A stretch of DNA of 64,000 bases from Haloplanus sp. CK5-1 (GTDB lineage Archaea; Halobacteriota; Halobacteria; Halobacteriales; Haloferacaceae), in the NCBI RefSeq assembly GCF_037201915.1, contig NZ_CP147505.1, forward strand, positions 2,170,001 to 2,234,000, read 5' to 3'. Under the pieces are notes generated by a model that worked only from the letters and a program-made list of their open reading frames with translations, made no database searches and was not told the DNA's origin. The position numbers were made by a program, and so were the translations under genes. Of the stretch, positions 40,133-48,374 are shown piece by piece; the first letter of the stretch is position 1; each line of letters begins with the position of its first letter.

Positions 40133-40726
40133 TCAGAACGGCGTCGTGGGGTCGTCGGCCGACACACCGGAGCCGTCGGTACCGGAGCCGACGCCCGTGT
40201 CGCCGAGCGTCCCAGTCCCCTCCGCCTCCGGTAGGCTGCCGTTCTCCCGGAGCGCCGACTCCATCTCCGCGAGTCGGCCGTTGATCCGCTCGCTCTCGCC
40301 GTGCATCGACGCGACTCGGACGCGGACGAGGTTGAACTCGTGGGCCGATCCCACGTCGTCGGCGTTCCACGCGCGGAACGAGGCGGTCGAGAGGGCGTCG
40401 CTCTGGGGACAGAACTCGGTCGTCGGCGTGAACTCCGCACGCAGGACCGATGGGTCGTCGGCGTCGACGGCGTAGCGGTAGCCCGCGGTCGGATGGCGGG
40501 TGTCGAGGTTCAGGCGCGCGAGGTTGTAACCGAAGGTGACGTCGTAGACGGTCCGCTCCTCGAAGCGCTCGCGAGTCAGTCGGTGGAAGGCGGCGTGGTC
40601 CCGGCCGGTCAGCACTTCGTGGCCGTCGAGGAAGGGTCCCGGCTGGGGGAGGTGGTCCGGTTCGAACCCGTCGTAGTCGTCGAAGTCGTCGTCGTCGCTC
40701 GACCAGGGGCGCGGGACGATGGTCAT
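40133..40726 (-). CDS. conserved haloarchaeal hypothetical protein
   Basis: A 197-residue protein, unassigned. Acidic N-terminus (SSDDDDFDDYDGFEPD), a central folded part (TVYDVTFGYNLARLNLDTRHPTAGYRYAVDAD, then LRAEFTPTTEFCPQSDALSTASFRAWNA with one Cys), a helix NLVRVRVASMHGESERINGRLAEMESAL, and a disordered Gly/Thr tail. TTEFCPQSDAL faintly resembles the Fe-S maturation (MIP18/DUF59) motif. It is immediately downstream of the rSAM operon genes, same strand, with 24 bp to the next upstream stop. Confidence 0.6.
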   Translation of the reverse strand: MTIVPRPWSSDDDDFDDYDGFEPDHLPQPGPFLDGHEVLTGRDHAAFHRLTRERFEERTVYDVTFGYNLARLNLDTRHPTAGYRYAVDADDPSVLRAEFTPTTEFCPQSDALSTASFRAWNADDVGSAHEFNLVRVRVASMHGESERINGRLAEMESALRENGSLPEAEGTGTLGDTGVGSGTDGSGVSADDPTTPF

Positions 40727-40750
40727 ACGTCCCCTAGCGGTTCGGGATTC

Positions 40751-41071
40751 CTATCTTCGCTCACGAACCTGTTCGGGTTGCGTGGTGAACAGCCGTTCGA
40801 CCGCCTCCGGCGAGCGCGAGTCGTCGTCCATCGCGTCGCGGGCCGGCGCGAGGACTCCGGCCGCGATGCGACCGGCCATGAGCGCCACGGTCCGTCGTTG
40901 CGCCGGCGTGAGGTCGTCGATCCCGGCCAGGGCCGTCGAGAGTTCGCGCCGTGCGACCTCGACGCCGAGGTCGTGGAGGCAGTCGTCGAGCGGTCGGTCG
41001 TCCGCAGTCGGCTGATCGCTCGTCACACCGTCCCGGTCGCACCCGGGGTCGATTGCTCGGCGTGCGGGCAT
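40751..41071 (-). CDS. stand-alone glutamyl-tRNA reductase dimerisation-domain-like protein
   Basis: A 106-residue protein. VARRELSTALAGIDDLTPAQRRTVALMAGRIAAGVLAP followed by EAVERLF resembles the helical C-terminal dimerisation domain of GluTR (HemA). The catalytic and NADPH domains are missing. It starts 2 bp after the stop of the radical SAM gene, so the two are co-transcribed. A role in tetrapyrrole handling or in scaffolding the rSAM enzyme is inferred from this pairing. Confidence 0.55.
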   Translation of the reverse strand: MPARRAIDPGCDRDGVTSDQPTADDRPLDDCLHDLGVEVARRELSTALAGIDDLTPAQRRTVALMAGRIAAGVLAPARDAMDDDSRSPEAVERLFTTQPEQVRERR

Positions 41072-41073
41072 CG

Positions 41074-42183
41074 TCAGGGGCGTGCCGTCGACGACTGACG
41101 GTCGGGGAGCGGTCCGTCGTAGTCCTCCGGAACGTACGAACACAGCGGGTCGCTCGCCAGCGGATCGCCGGTTTCGGCGTACGCACGCGACCGACTCCCG
41201 CCACAGACGCCGCGGAACTCGCAGGCACCGCACTTCCCGCCGAGGGCGTCCGGATCGCGCAGCGACGCGAACAGGTCCGACTCCCGGTAACAGTCGACGA
41301 CGCTCGTCTCCCGGACGTTGCCGGCGGATTCGGGGAGGAAGCCTGAGGGGAACACCTCGCCGACGTGACTGACGAACGCGAACCCGTCGCCGGCGGTGAT
41401 GCCGACCCGCCGACCGATCGCGTCCGCGGCCGCCCCGGTGTCGTTGTCGACCCCGTCTCGCCGACGCTGGAGCGCCACCCGCCGGTAGTGGGGCGCTTCG
41501 GTGGTCTTGATCCCGAACTCGGCTTCGGATTCGACCTCGACCAGCCACTCCATCACCCGCTCCGCACGCTCCGGCGAGACGGAGTCGAGGACGGCCCCGC
41601 GGCCGACGGGCACGAGGAAGAACACCGACCAGAGGACGGCCCCGAGGTCGTCGACCAGGTCCCTGATCGCCGGGAGTTGCTCGACCGTCTCGGCACAGAC
41701 GGTGGTGTTGATCTGGAGGGGCAGGCCGGCGTCGCGGGCCGCCTCGGCCGCCCGGATCGTGGCGTCGAAACTGCCGGGTTCACCGCGGAACTCGTCGTGG
41801 GCGGCCCGGGAGCCGCCGTCGACGCTCACCGCGAGTCGGCGCGCACCGGCGTCGGCGAGCGCCTCGACTCGGTCGGGTGTCAGCGATGCCGTGCCGCTGG
41901 GTGTGAGCGTCATCAGAAGTCCCAAGTCGGCGCCGTAGTCGACGAGTTCGACCGTGTCGTCCCGGGCGAGCGGGTCGCCACCCGAGAGGACGACAAGTTG
42001 GTTCTCGCCGAACCGACTCGCGTCGTCCAAGAGCGCCTTACCCTCCGCGGTCGTGAGTTCGTCGGGGTGGCGCTCGGGCTGGGCGTCGGCCCGGCAGTGT
42101 TTGCAGGTGAGTTCACACGCCCGTGTGAGTTCCCACACGAGGACGAACGGCCGCCGGTCGGTGTCGATGCCGTTCGGGTGCAT
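41074..42183 (-). CDS. radical SAM/SPASM enzyme (AhbD/NirJ-related)
   Basis: A 369-residue radical SAM protein. Cys23, Cys27 and Cys30 (TRACELTCKHC) bind the 4Fe-4S-SAM cluster, and GGDP (68-71) is the SAM-contact motif. The C-terminal SPASM-type cluster region is CGACEFRGVC (318/321/327) with Cys348 in DPLCSYVPEDY. It belongs to the group containing haem pathway enzymes AhbC/AhbD and NirJ, and also peptide-modifying enzymes (TIGR04053-like). It begins one base after the stop of the CGCGG small protein, its likely substrate. Modification chemistry is unknown. A GluTR-like gene follows 2 bp later. Confidence 0.85.
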   Translation of the reverse strand: MHPNGIDTDRRPFVLVWELTRACELTCKHCRADAQPERHPDELTTAEGKALLDDASRFGENQLVVLSGGDPLARDDTVELVDYGADLGLLMTLTPSGTASLTPDRVEALADAGARRLAVSVDGGSRAAHDEFRGEPGSFDATIRAAEAARDAGLPLQINTTVCAETVEQLPAIRDLVDDLGAVLWSVFFLVPVGRGAVLDSVSPERAERVMEWLVEVESEAEFGIKTTEAPHYRRVALQRRRDGVDNDTGAAADAIGRRVGITAGDGFAFVSHVGEVFPSGFLPESAGNVRETSVVDCYRESDLFASLRDPDALGGKCGACEFRGVCGGSRSRAYAETGDPLASDPLCSYVPEDYDGPLPDRQSSTARP

Positions 42184-42462
42184 CTATCGGTAGACGCGGC
42201 TGACGTAGCCGCCACAGCCACACTGGTCGATGTACTCGACGGTCGCGTCGAACTCCTCGTTGAGGATCGGGTAGAGGTAGTCCTTCGGGTGACCGTGGTC
42301 GGCGTGAGTCACGAGGTTGACGTGGGTCCCGGTCGCGGTGGCGCCCACGGCATCCAGGGCCTCCTCGACGACGAGGGACCGGTCCTCGGCGTGGTCCGGT
42401 CCTTCGAGGTTCGCCGACCAGGACGTGTCGTGTTCCGTCTCGGGGTCGTCGTGTTGGCTCAT
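42184..42462 (-). CDS. CGCGG-tailed candidate radical-SAM-modified peptide (RiPP precursor)
   Basis: A 92-residue protein. Leader-like acidic N-terminus (SQHDDPETEHDTSWSANLEG), a folded middle (VVEEALDAVGATATGTHVNLVTHADHGHPKDYLYPILNEEFDATVEYID) and a C-terminus QCGCGGYVSRVYR. The C-terminal Cys-Gly-Cys-Gly-Gly matches the CGCGG family, which I recall as a proposed rSAM-modified RiPP. It is translated directly before the radical SAM enzyme (stop 42184, start 42183). The two cysteines and terminal aromatics are candidate modification sites. Start ATG 42462. Confidence 0.75.
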   Translation of the reverse strand: MSQHDDPETEHDTSWSANLEGPDHAEDRSLVVEEALDAVGATATGTHVNLVTHADHGHPKDYLYPILNEEFDATVEYIDQCGCGGYVSRVYR

Positions 42463-42555
42463 ACCCGAACGGAGGCGATCCGGGAGCCAAAGGTATCCCC
42501 CGAACACGTTCGGTGCGGTGCCCCCGGTCGTCCTTGCATCCGCCCGGGACTCCGA

Positions 42556-42996
42556 TCAGTCGGGGTCGGCGTCCGTGTCGGTGCCGGCGACGGCTTCGAC
42601 GTGGTCGAACTGCGCCTCCAGTTCCCGACGGCGCTGTCGCTTGATGATCGTCGCGTCGAGCATCTCGCCCACCAGCGCCACGTCGAGGGCGAAGTCGGTC
42701 GTCGCTTCGAGGACGGTGCTGCCCCCCTCGTCCTCGTGGAGGTGGTAGACGGTCCGCATCGACTCGAAGATGCCCTCGCGTTGCTCGTAGGCGAGGACGG
42801 CGTCCGGGCCGTCGACGCGTTCGAGCGTCAGTTCGATGGTGGCGATACCGACCCGGTTGGTGATGCGAATCTCGTCGCCGTCGACGCCGACCTCGTCGAA
42901 TCCGGCGGCGAGCATGAACGGTTCGACGTCGGTCACGACGTCCCGGACCGCCGGCTCCGGGGCGTCGATCCTCCGCGAGACTGTGATCGATTCCAT
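42556..42996 (-). CDS. SRPBCC (START-like) superfamily protein
   Basis: A 146-residue protein with an SRPBCC-like layout: ITVSRRIDAPEPAVRDVVTDVEPFMLAAGF, then FESMRTVYHLHEDEGGSTVLEATTDFALDVALVGEMLDATIIKRQRRREL, ending in a long helix. Members bind small hydrophobic ligands or act as cyclases/chaperones. No ligand can be inferred. Gap of 93 bp to the CGCGG gene on the same strand. Confidence 0.7.
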   Translation of the reverse strand: MESITVSRRIDAPEPAVRDVVTDVEPFMLAAGFDEVGVDGDEIRITNRVGIATIELTLERVDGPDAVLAYEQREGIFESMRTVYHLHEDEGGSTVLEATTDFALDVALVGEMLDATIIKRQRRRELEAQFDHVEAVAGTDTDADPD

Positions 42997-43099
42997 GTTC
43001 GGGACTCTCTCGCGAGGATGAAGAACCCCCGCCACCGTGACCCGCACGGCGAACCTGTTCGGGGGAACGCCCTCGGCGGCGGCGGTCGGAGCGATACGT

Positions 43100-43360
43100 A
43101 TGTCTGGTGTCAAAACGTTGTTGGCAGAGACCGAGGCACCGTCGACCGTCGATCCGGCAGTGCTCGACGTCCGCGACTTGCCGCCGCCCCAACCGCTGAA
43201 GCGGACGCTGGAGCGCCTCGAAACCGACGACTCCGATCTGCTCGTGCAGGTGAACGACCGCGTGCCACAGCACCTGTTCCCGCGACTCGACGACCGTGGC
43301 TACGCCTACGACACCGTCGACGACGGCGACCGGGTCGTCACGGTAATTTGGGTGGAGTGA
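43100..43360 (+). CDS. DUF2249 family protein
   Basis: An 86-residue protein: VLDVRDLPPPQPLKRTLERLETDDSDLLVQVNDRVPQHLFPRLDDRGYAYDTVDDG, the DUF2249/TusA-like core. Proteins of this kind often sit near respiratory or nitric-oxide genes in haloarchaea, as single or tandem units. ATG 43100. The next gene (Trm112-like) follows 57 bp downstream. Confidence 0.8.
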   Translation: MSGVKTLLAETEAPSTVDPAVLDVRDLPPPQPLKRTLERLETDDSDLLVQVNDRVPQHLFPRLDDRGYAYDTVDDGDRVVTVIWVE

Positions 43361-43417
43361 ACGGCACCGTGCCCCCGATCCGTGGATTTTTATCGCCCGC
43401 CCGCCACCTGCCGGACG

Positions 43418-43603
43418 ATGAAGGAATCCCTGATGGAGATCCTCTGTGATCCGCTCGACAAGAGCGATCTCGAACTCGAAGTGGACGAGCGGGACGGCGA
43501 GGAGATCATCGAGGGTCGGCTCGTCGGCACCGAGACGGGCGAGGTCTACCCCATCGAGGACGGCATCCCGAACCTCCTCCCACCGGACATGCGCGAGGAG
43601 TAG
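43418..43603 (+). CDS. Trm112-like methyltransferase activator
   Basis: A 61-residue protein. MEILCDPLDKSDLELEVDE, then EGRLVGTETGEVYPIEDGIPNLLPPDMREE matches the Trm112 fold (YPIxDGIPxLLP motif), an activating partner of rRNA, tRNA and translation-factor methyltransferases. Only one Cys (ILCDP) of the zinc site remains, typical for haloarchaeal versions. Start ATG 43418, with TTTTTAT 23-31 nt upstream. Confidence 0.85.
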   Translation: MKESLMEILCDPLDKSDLELEVDERDGEEIIEGRLVGTETGEVYPIEDGIPNLLPPDMREE

Positions 43604-43783
43604 CGCCGACCGCGGTCGTGTTCGGATCGGACGTTGGGTACCGGCGCGGGGTGTCACACCCGTCTCCGTGGCGTACGACTCCCGAGTCGTGCTGTGCCGA
43701 CGGTCGGGGACTGGGACGCTCGGCCGGACACGACCCGCCAGTCGGCCTGAAGCTTTTTCCCCCCCCGGCCCGACCGTCGTCGT

Positions 43784-44365
43784 GTGACTCCGGTGTTACT
43801 GGTCGAGTTGAACCGTGGGGCGCTTCACGACGTCGAAGCGCCGTCGGAGTTCGCCATCGGAGAGCCGTTCTCGGTCGAACTCCGGAACCACGGTGAGTCC
43901 GTCCACGTCCACGTCCGCGCCGACGAGGCGCTGTCCGCCGTCGCACGCATCGACACCGACGGCAACCTGTTCGTCGAGCGCGAGACGACCCAGTCCGTGC
44001 CGGTCGACGTTGAGGACGTCGGCTCGCCGGTGACGGGGACGCTCGAGATCTCGACCGGATACGGGGCCGAACGGCGGACCATCGAGGTGACGGTCGAACC
44101 CGACGGCGACGACGACGCGGTCGACGTCGACGAGACGCTCTCGCGACCGCCGGAGCCGGACGCCGACTCGGACTCACCGCCACTCGCCGACCGGCTCTCG
44201 CTCGGCGTCCCCAGTCGGCGCACCGTGGCCCTCCTCGCGGTCGGGGCCGCCGCCATCGTCGTCGCTGCCGCCGTCGCGGCGACCGTCCGGAGTCCGACGG
44301 TGTTGATCGGCGCGGGCGTCGTCGTCGGGGCGGTGCTCGTCGCCCTCGTCGCGGTGTTCGCGTGA
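43784..44365 (+). CDS. membrane-anchored beta-domain hypothetical protein
   Basis: A 193-residue protein. The N-terminal 105 residues form a beta-rich domain (VELNRGALHDVEAPSEFAIGEPFSVELRNHGESVHVHV) resembling NEW3/Ig-like folds. A disordered acidic linker is followed by two C-terminal membrane helices (VALLAVGAAAIVVAAAVAAT and VLIGAGVVVGAVLVALVAVFA). Start GTG 43784, with a T/A tract upstream. No signal peptide, so the domain is predicted cytoplasmic unless the topology is reversed. Confidence 0.65.
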   Translation: MTPVLLVELNRGALHDVEAPSEFAIGEPFSVELRNHGESVHVHVRADEALSAVARIDTDGNLFVERETTQSVPVDVEDVGSPVTGTLEISTGYGAERRTIEVTVEPDGDDDAVDVDETLSRPPEPDADSDSPPLADRLSLGVPSRRTVALLAVGAAAIVVAAAVAATVRSPTVLIGAGVVVGAVLVALVAVFA

Positions 44366-44402
44366 CGCCGTTCGTGCTCGTGGCTCGCGGCCGTATCTTC
44401 AA

Positions 44403-44410
44403 CTATTAAT
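44403..44410 (+). promoter_or_regulatory. TATA box of cysS
   Basis: CTATTAAT centred 28 nt before ATG 44435. It decides for ATG 44435 over the GTG three bases upstream. Confidence 0.6.
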
Positions 44411-44434
44411 GCCTCGACTGGGAACGGGGCGGTG

Positions 44435-45913
44435 ATGACGCTGTCCGTGACCAACACCCTGACGGGCGACCGCGAGGAGTTCGAACCAGCGGGCGACGAG
44501 GTCCTGTTGTACGTCTGTGGGCTGACGGTCTCGGACGACGCCCACCTCGGCCACGCCCGGGTGTGGACGCACGCCGACGTGATGCACCGGTGGCTCTCCC
44601 ACCGTGGCTACGACGTCCGCCACGTCGAGAACTTCACCGACGTGAACGAGAAGATCGTCGCGCGGGTCGGCGAGGCCGACCTCGGCGAGTCCGAACTCGA
44701 CGTCGCCGAGGGGTTCGTCGGCTCGATCGTCTCCGATATGCGTGGTCTGAACCTGAAACGGGCGACGGTGTACCCGCGGGTCTCGGAGCACGTCCCCGAG
44801 ATCATCGACCTCGTGGAGACGCTGATCGACCGGGGGTACGCCTACGAGACCGAGGGGTCGGTCTACTTCGACGTGACGGCGTTCGACGACTACGGGAAAC
44901 TGTCGAACCAACGAGTGGAGGAGATGGAGGCCCAGGGCGAACCGGACGAGCGCTCCGAGAAGCGCAATCCGGCGGACTTCGCGCTGTGGAAGGCCGGCGG
45001 CGTCTCCCCGAGCGACGTGGCCGAACACCGTACGGACGACCGATCGGTCGGCGACGACGCGCCTTCGGGCGAGACGTGGGAGTCGCCGTGGGGCGAGGGG
45101 CGTCCCGGGTGGCACATCGAGTGCTCGGCGATGAGCACGGCCCACCTCGACGACACCATCGACATCCACGTCGGCGGTCACGACCTCGTCTTCCCCCACC
45201 ACGAGAACGAGATCGCACAGAGCGAGGCGGCGACCGGCGAGCAGTTCGCGCGCTACTGGCTCCACACCGGTCTGCTGGAGACGGCGGGCGAGAAGATGAG
45301 CTCCAGCCTCGGCAACTACTTCTACGTCGCCGACGCCTTGGAGGAGTTCGGCCCGAACGTGATCCGTACGTTCTACTGCTCGACCAACTACGGGTCGAGC
45401 CAGACCTACAGCGAGGCGGCGATGAACGAGGCGAGGGAGCGCTGGGAGCGCCTCGAACGCGCCCACGAGACGGCGGTCGAGGCCTGCGATAGCGTCGATG
45501 CCCGGACGAAAGTCGAGGCCGACGACCTCCGGACGGCGGTCGACCGGACCCGCGAGGAGTTCGCGGCGGCGATGGACGACGACTTCGGGGTGCGCGAGGC
45601 GACGGCCGCGTTGCTGGAACTCGCCTCCGCGGTCCACCGCCACGTCGACGACGCGCCGTACGACTACGTCGGCCTCCGGCGGGCGGTCGAGACGTTCGAG
45701 GAACTCGGCGGCGACGCCCTCGGTCTGGAGTTCGGCGACGACGACGGGGGTGACGCCCGCCTCGCCGACGACCTGATCGAACTCGTCCTCGACGTGCGCG
45801 AGGCCGAACGCGACGCGGGCAACTACGAGCGTGCGGACGAACTCCGGGACGACCTAGAGACGCTGGGGATCACCGTCGAGGACGGCGACGAGGGAACGAC
45901 CTACCGGTACTGA
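44435..45913 (+). CDS. cysS: cysteinyl-tRNA synthetase
   Basis: A 492-residue class I aminoacyl-tRNA synthetase that charges tRNA-Cys. Zinc ligands Cys28, Cys230, His255 and Glu259 (spacing as in E. coli CysRS), HIGH-type HLGH (37-40) and KMSSS (287-291) are all present, along with the C-terminal anticodon-binding helices (VREAERDAGNYERADELRDDL). Between LWKAGGV and WESPWG there is an insertion of about 20 residues (189-216) compared with the bacterial enzyme. Confidence 0.97.
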   Translation: MTLSVTNTLTGDREEFEPAGDEVLLYVCGLTVSDDAHLGHARVWTHADVMHRWLSHRGYDVRHVENFTDVNEKIVARVGEADLGESELDVAEGFVGSIVSDMRGLNLKRATVYPRVSEHVPEIIDLVETLIDRGYAYETEGSVYFDVTAFDDYGKLSNQRVEEMEAQGEPDERSEKRNPADFALWKAGGVSPSDVAEHRTDDRSVGDDAPSGETWESPWGEGRPGWHIECSAMSTAHLDDTIDIHVGGHDLVFPHHENEIAQSEAATGEQFARYWLHTGLLETAGEKMSSSLGNYFYVADALEEFGPNVIRTFYCSTNYGSSQTYSEAAMNEARERWERLERAHETAVEACDSVDARTKVEADDLRTAVDRTREEFAAAMDDDFGVREATAALLELASAVHRHVDDAPYDYVGLRRAVETFEELGGDALGLEFGDDDGGDARLADDLIELVLDVREAERDAGNYERADELRDDLETLGITVEDGDEGTTYRY

Positions 45914-45955
45914 GGACCGGTCGTCGGTCGGCCCGCGGCGTCGACGCCGTCCCTC

Positions 45956-46144
45956 CTACGGTCGCGGCCCCGTGTACTCGTAGTACGTGACTTCCCTCGC
46001 ACACCACGCACAGCCACAGCCGTAGTAGCCGCTCCGCCCCGTCAGGCGGTCGGGGTGGGTGACCTCGACGTTCCGCTCGAAGCGCTCCGCGAGGTCGTGG
46101 TAGCGGTCACACTCCCGCCAGAAGGACGCGCCAGCACTCGACAC
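45956..46144 (-). CDS. small CGC-x-x-C zinc-finger-like protein
   Basis: A 62-residue protein with Cys at FWRECDRYHDL and a cluster GYYGCGCAWCAREV, enough for a zinc site. The GTG start at 46144 is supported by an ATTAAT box 27 nt upstream. Function unknown. Confidence 0.6.
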   Translation of the reverse strand: MSSAGASFWRECDRYHDLAERFERNVEVTHPDRLTGRSGYYGCGCAWCAREVTYYEYTGPRP

Positions 46145-46165
46145 GGCGTAACGTATGACCGTGGA

Positions 46166-46174
46166 GGAATTAAT
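46166..46174 (-). promoter_or_regulatory. TATA box of the small gene at 46144
   Basis: ATTAATTCC on the minus strand, 27 nt before the GTG start, supporting that short gene as real and leaderless. Confidence 0.5.
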
Positions 46175-46177
46175 CGG

Positions 46178-46492
46178 TTACGGCGACCGCGCGTCGTCTG
46201 GAGGGTCCTCCCGCGCGAACAGCCCGGTCCCCTCGGGGACCGCGAAGAGCCCCATCCTGACCCCCGCGTCGAGCCACCCGTAGCCGTAGGAGAAGGCGGC
46301 CAGCGCGTTCACGGGGTCGTCCGCCTCGCGGAAGTGACGGCCGTCGTTCAGATACGACTCGGCCATCTCCCGACACTCCCGGGCGGCGGCCCCAAGCGGC
46401 GTATCGGTCGGGGGGCGCGGTTCGGCGGCGTCGAGGGCGTCGGCGAGCATTCGCCCGTAGCGGTCGGTCTTCTCCTCGAGGTCCGCGGGCAT
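46178..46492 (-). CDS. DUF357 family protein
   Basis: A 104-residue archaeal helical protein: KTDRYGRMLADALDAAEP, ECREMAESYLNDGRHFREADDPVNALAAFSYGYGWLDAGVRMGLF, the family's helical repeat core. Function unknown in any archaeon as far as I know. ATG 46492. Confidence 0.85.
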   Translation of the reverse strand: MPADLEEKTDRYGRMLADALDAAEPRPPTDTPLGAAARECREMAESYLNDGRHFREADDPVNALAAFSYGYGWLDAGVRMGLFAVPEGTGLFAREDPPDDARSP

Positions 46493-46565
46493 GGACGGGG
46501 GTGGGCGGGCCGGCGACAAGAAGGTGTGGGGCTGGTGGGGCGATCGGGGCCACGCCCGACAACGC

Positions 46566-46574
46566 AAACTAAAT
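46566..46574 (+). promoter_or_regulatory. TATA-like box of trxB
   Basis: AAACTAAAT centred 29 nt before ATG 46599. Confidence 0.45.
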
Positions 46575-46598
46575 GGGTCTCTCGACCCTACGACGAGT

Positions 46599-47669
46599 AT
46601 GAGCGAGAGCGACGGCGCCGAACACCGGCGTCTCATCATCGCCGGGAGCGGGATCGCGGGACTCACGGCCGCCATCTACGCCGGCCGGTCGAACAACGAT
46701 CCGCTGGTGTTCGAGGGCGACGAACCGGGCGGGCAGTTGACGCTGACGACGGAGGTCGACAACTACCCCGGCTTCCCGGAGGGCATCAGCGGCCCGGAAC
46801 TCGTCAGCGACATGCGCGAACAGGCCCGGAAGTTCGGAGCCGACGTGGAGAACGGCGTCGTCGAATCGGTCGAGGTCGAAGACGACCCCGGCGTCGGCCA
46901 CCGGTTCCGCGTCGTACTGACCAGCGGCGACGTCTACACCGCCGACGCGTTCATCGCGGCGTCGGGCGCGAGCGCCCGGACCCTTGGCATCCCGGGCGAG
47001 GACGAACTCATGGGCTACGGTCTCTCGACGTGTGCGACCTGTGACGGCGCCTTCTTCCGCGACGAGGAAATCGTCGTCGTCGGCGGCGGCGATGCGGCCT
47101 GCGAGGAGGCCGTCTTCCTGACGAAGTTCGCCTCGACGGTTCACCTGGTCCACCGGCGCGAGGAGTTCCGCGCCGAGGACTACTGGATCGACCGCCTGAT
47201 GGACCACGTCGAGGACGGCGACATCGAACTCAAACTGAACACGGAGGTGACGGAGCTTCACGGCTCGCGGGAGGAGGGTGTCGAGGGTGTGACGATGGTT
47301 CACCACCCCGAGGGCCACCCGACCGACAAACCCGACGACCCCGACACCGAAGAGTTCGCGTTCGACGCGGGTGCCGTCTTCTACGCCATCGGCCACACGC
47401 CGAACACGTCGTATCTCGAGGGTCTGGACGTGGAGATGGACGACGAGGGGTATCTCGAAACCGCGGGTGGCGACGGCGGCGGCCAGACCGCGACGGGCGT
47501 CCCCGGCCTGTTCGGTGCGGGCGACGTGGTCGACTACCACTACCAGCAGGCGATCACCGCGGGCGGCATGGGCTGTAAAGCGGCCATCGACGCCGACGGC
47601 TACCTCGAGGATCTGGAGCGAGAACGGGCGGCAGCGGAGGAGCCCGCGGCGGCCGAGAGCGACGACTGA
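46599..47669 (+). CDS. trxB: thioredoxin reductase
   Basis: A 356-residue flavoenzyme that reduces thioredoxin with NAD(P)H. FAD-binding GSGIAGLTAAIYAGR, redox-active Cys145/Cys148 (STCATCDG), NAD(P)-binding VVVGGGDAACEEA, and the C-terminal FAD site GLFGAGDVVDYHYQQAITAGGMGCKAA. VHRREEFRA carries the HRRxxxR signature for NADPH preference. Start ATG 46599, probably leaderless. Confidence 0.95.
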   Translation: MSESDGAEHRRLIIAGSGIAGLTAAIYAGRSNNDPLVFEGDEPGGQLTLTTEVDNYPGFPEGISGPELVSDMREQARKFGADVENGVVESVEVEDDPGVGHRFRVVLTSGDVYTADAFIAASGASARTLGIPGEDELMGYGLSTCATCDGAFFRDEEIVVVGGGDAACEEAVFLTKFASTVHLVHRREEFRAEDYWIDRLMDHVEDGDIELKLNTEVTELHGSREEGVEGVTMVHHPEGHPTDKPDDPDTEEFAFDAGAVFYAIGHTPNTSYLEGLDVEMDDEGYLETAGGDGGGQTATGVPGLFGAGDVVDYHYQQAITAGGMGCKAAIDADGYLEDLERERAAAEEPAAAESDD

Positions 47670-47673
47670 CGGC

Positions 47674-47943
47674 TCACAGCAGACGGATCGCTTTCGTACG
47701 GAGGTCGTCGTAGAGGCTTCCGTCGTCGGCTATTCGTGACAACTCCTCGGTCGCGTCGCATTCGCCGAGCTGTTCGATGGCGGCTGCCCGCAGTTCTTTG
47801 TAATTTCCGCCGTCCGTCGCGAACCGATACAGCTCCGCCGCCGCCCCCTTCTCGCCCAGTTGTTCGATTGCTTCCCGACGGTGTTCCTTGCTGTTTCCAC
47901 CGTCGTCCGCGATTCTGTACAGTTCGGTCGCGCCGTCCGTCAT
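47674..47943 (-). CDS. three-repeat HEAT-like mini protein
   Basis: An 89-residue protein of three tandem repeats of about 32 residues: ELYRIADDGGNSKEHRREA(IEQLGEKG), ELYRFATDGGNYKELRAAAIEQLGEC, ELSRIADDGSLYDDLRTKAI. Each is a two-helix HEAT-like unit. ATG 47943 has an ATAATAAAGG box 28 nt upstream. The repeats are clearly recent copies of each other; the DNA is slightly less GC-rich than neighbours. Partner unknown. Confidence 0.6.
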   Translation of the reverse strand: MTDGATELYRIADDGGNSKEHRREAIEQLGEKGAAAELYRFATDGGNYKELRAAAIEQLGECDATEELSRIADDGSLYDDLRTKAIRLL

Positions 47944-47966
47944 GGCCGACGGGTCGGACGCACACC

Positions 47967-47975
47967 ATAATAAAG
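47967..47975 (-). promoter_or_regulatory. TATA box of the HEAT-like gene
   Basis: ATAATAAAG region, centred 28 nt before ATG 47943 on the minus strand. Confidence 0.5.
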
Positions 47976-48089
47976 GTGCGACGGGGATCGCCACGATTCG
48001 GCGGCAACGCCCACGGCGTCCACAGAGTGGACCCGCCGTGACTACCAGATTCCCACACGCCCTTATACCGAGCGCCCCGAGTAGTGGCC

Positions 48090-48374
48090 ATGGTCGACAC
48101 CGAGACGTACACCGTTACGGGACCGAGCGGCGAGAGCGACGAGTTCGAACTCCCGGAGGGGTTGGTCGACACCCTCTCCGAACAGGGCGAGCGACCGCCC
48201 ACGGTCGTCGCCGAAATCACGCTACTGGCCTTCGTCCAGCGATCCCACGCCATCGTCCACCACGCAGAGGGCGAGGTTCCGGAGGACCTCCGCGAGATCA
48301 ACGAGACAGCCGAGGAACTGTTCGAGGAGCGGTTCGGCATGACCTTCGGCGAGGCGACGGGACACGACCACTAG
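48090..48374 (+). CDS. conserved haloarchaeal hypothetical protein
   Basis: A 94-residue protein: beta-rich start TETYTVTGPSGESDEFELPEGL, then helical DTLSEQGERPPTVVAEITLLAFVQRSHAIVHHAEGEVPEDL and NETAEELFEERFGMTFGEATGHDH. Start ATG 48090, with a CCTTATACC box 25 nt upstream. It ends 4 bp inside the ZIP gene's 3' end (convergent). Confidence 0.65.
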   Translation: MVDTETYTVTGPSGESDEFELPEGLVDTLSEQGERPPTVVAEITLLAFVQRSHAIVHHAEGEVPEDLREINETAEELFEERFGMTFGEATGHDH

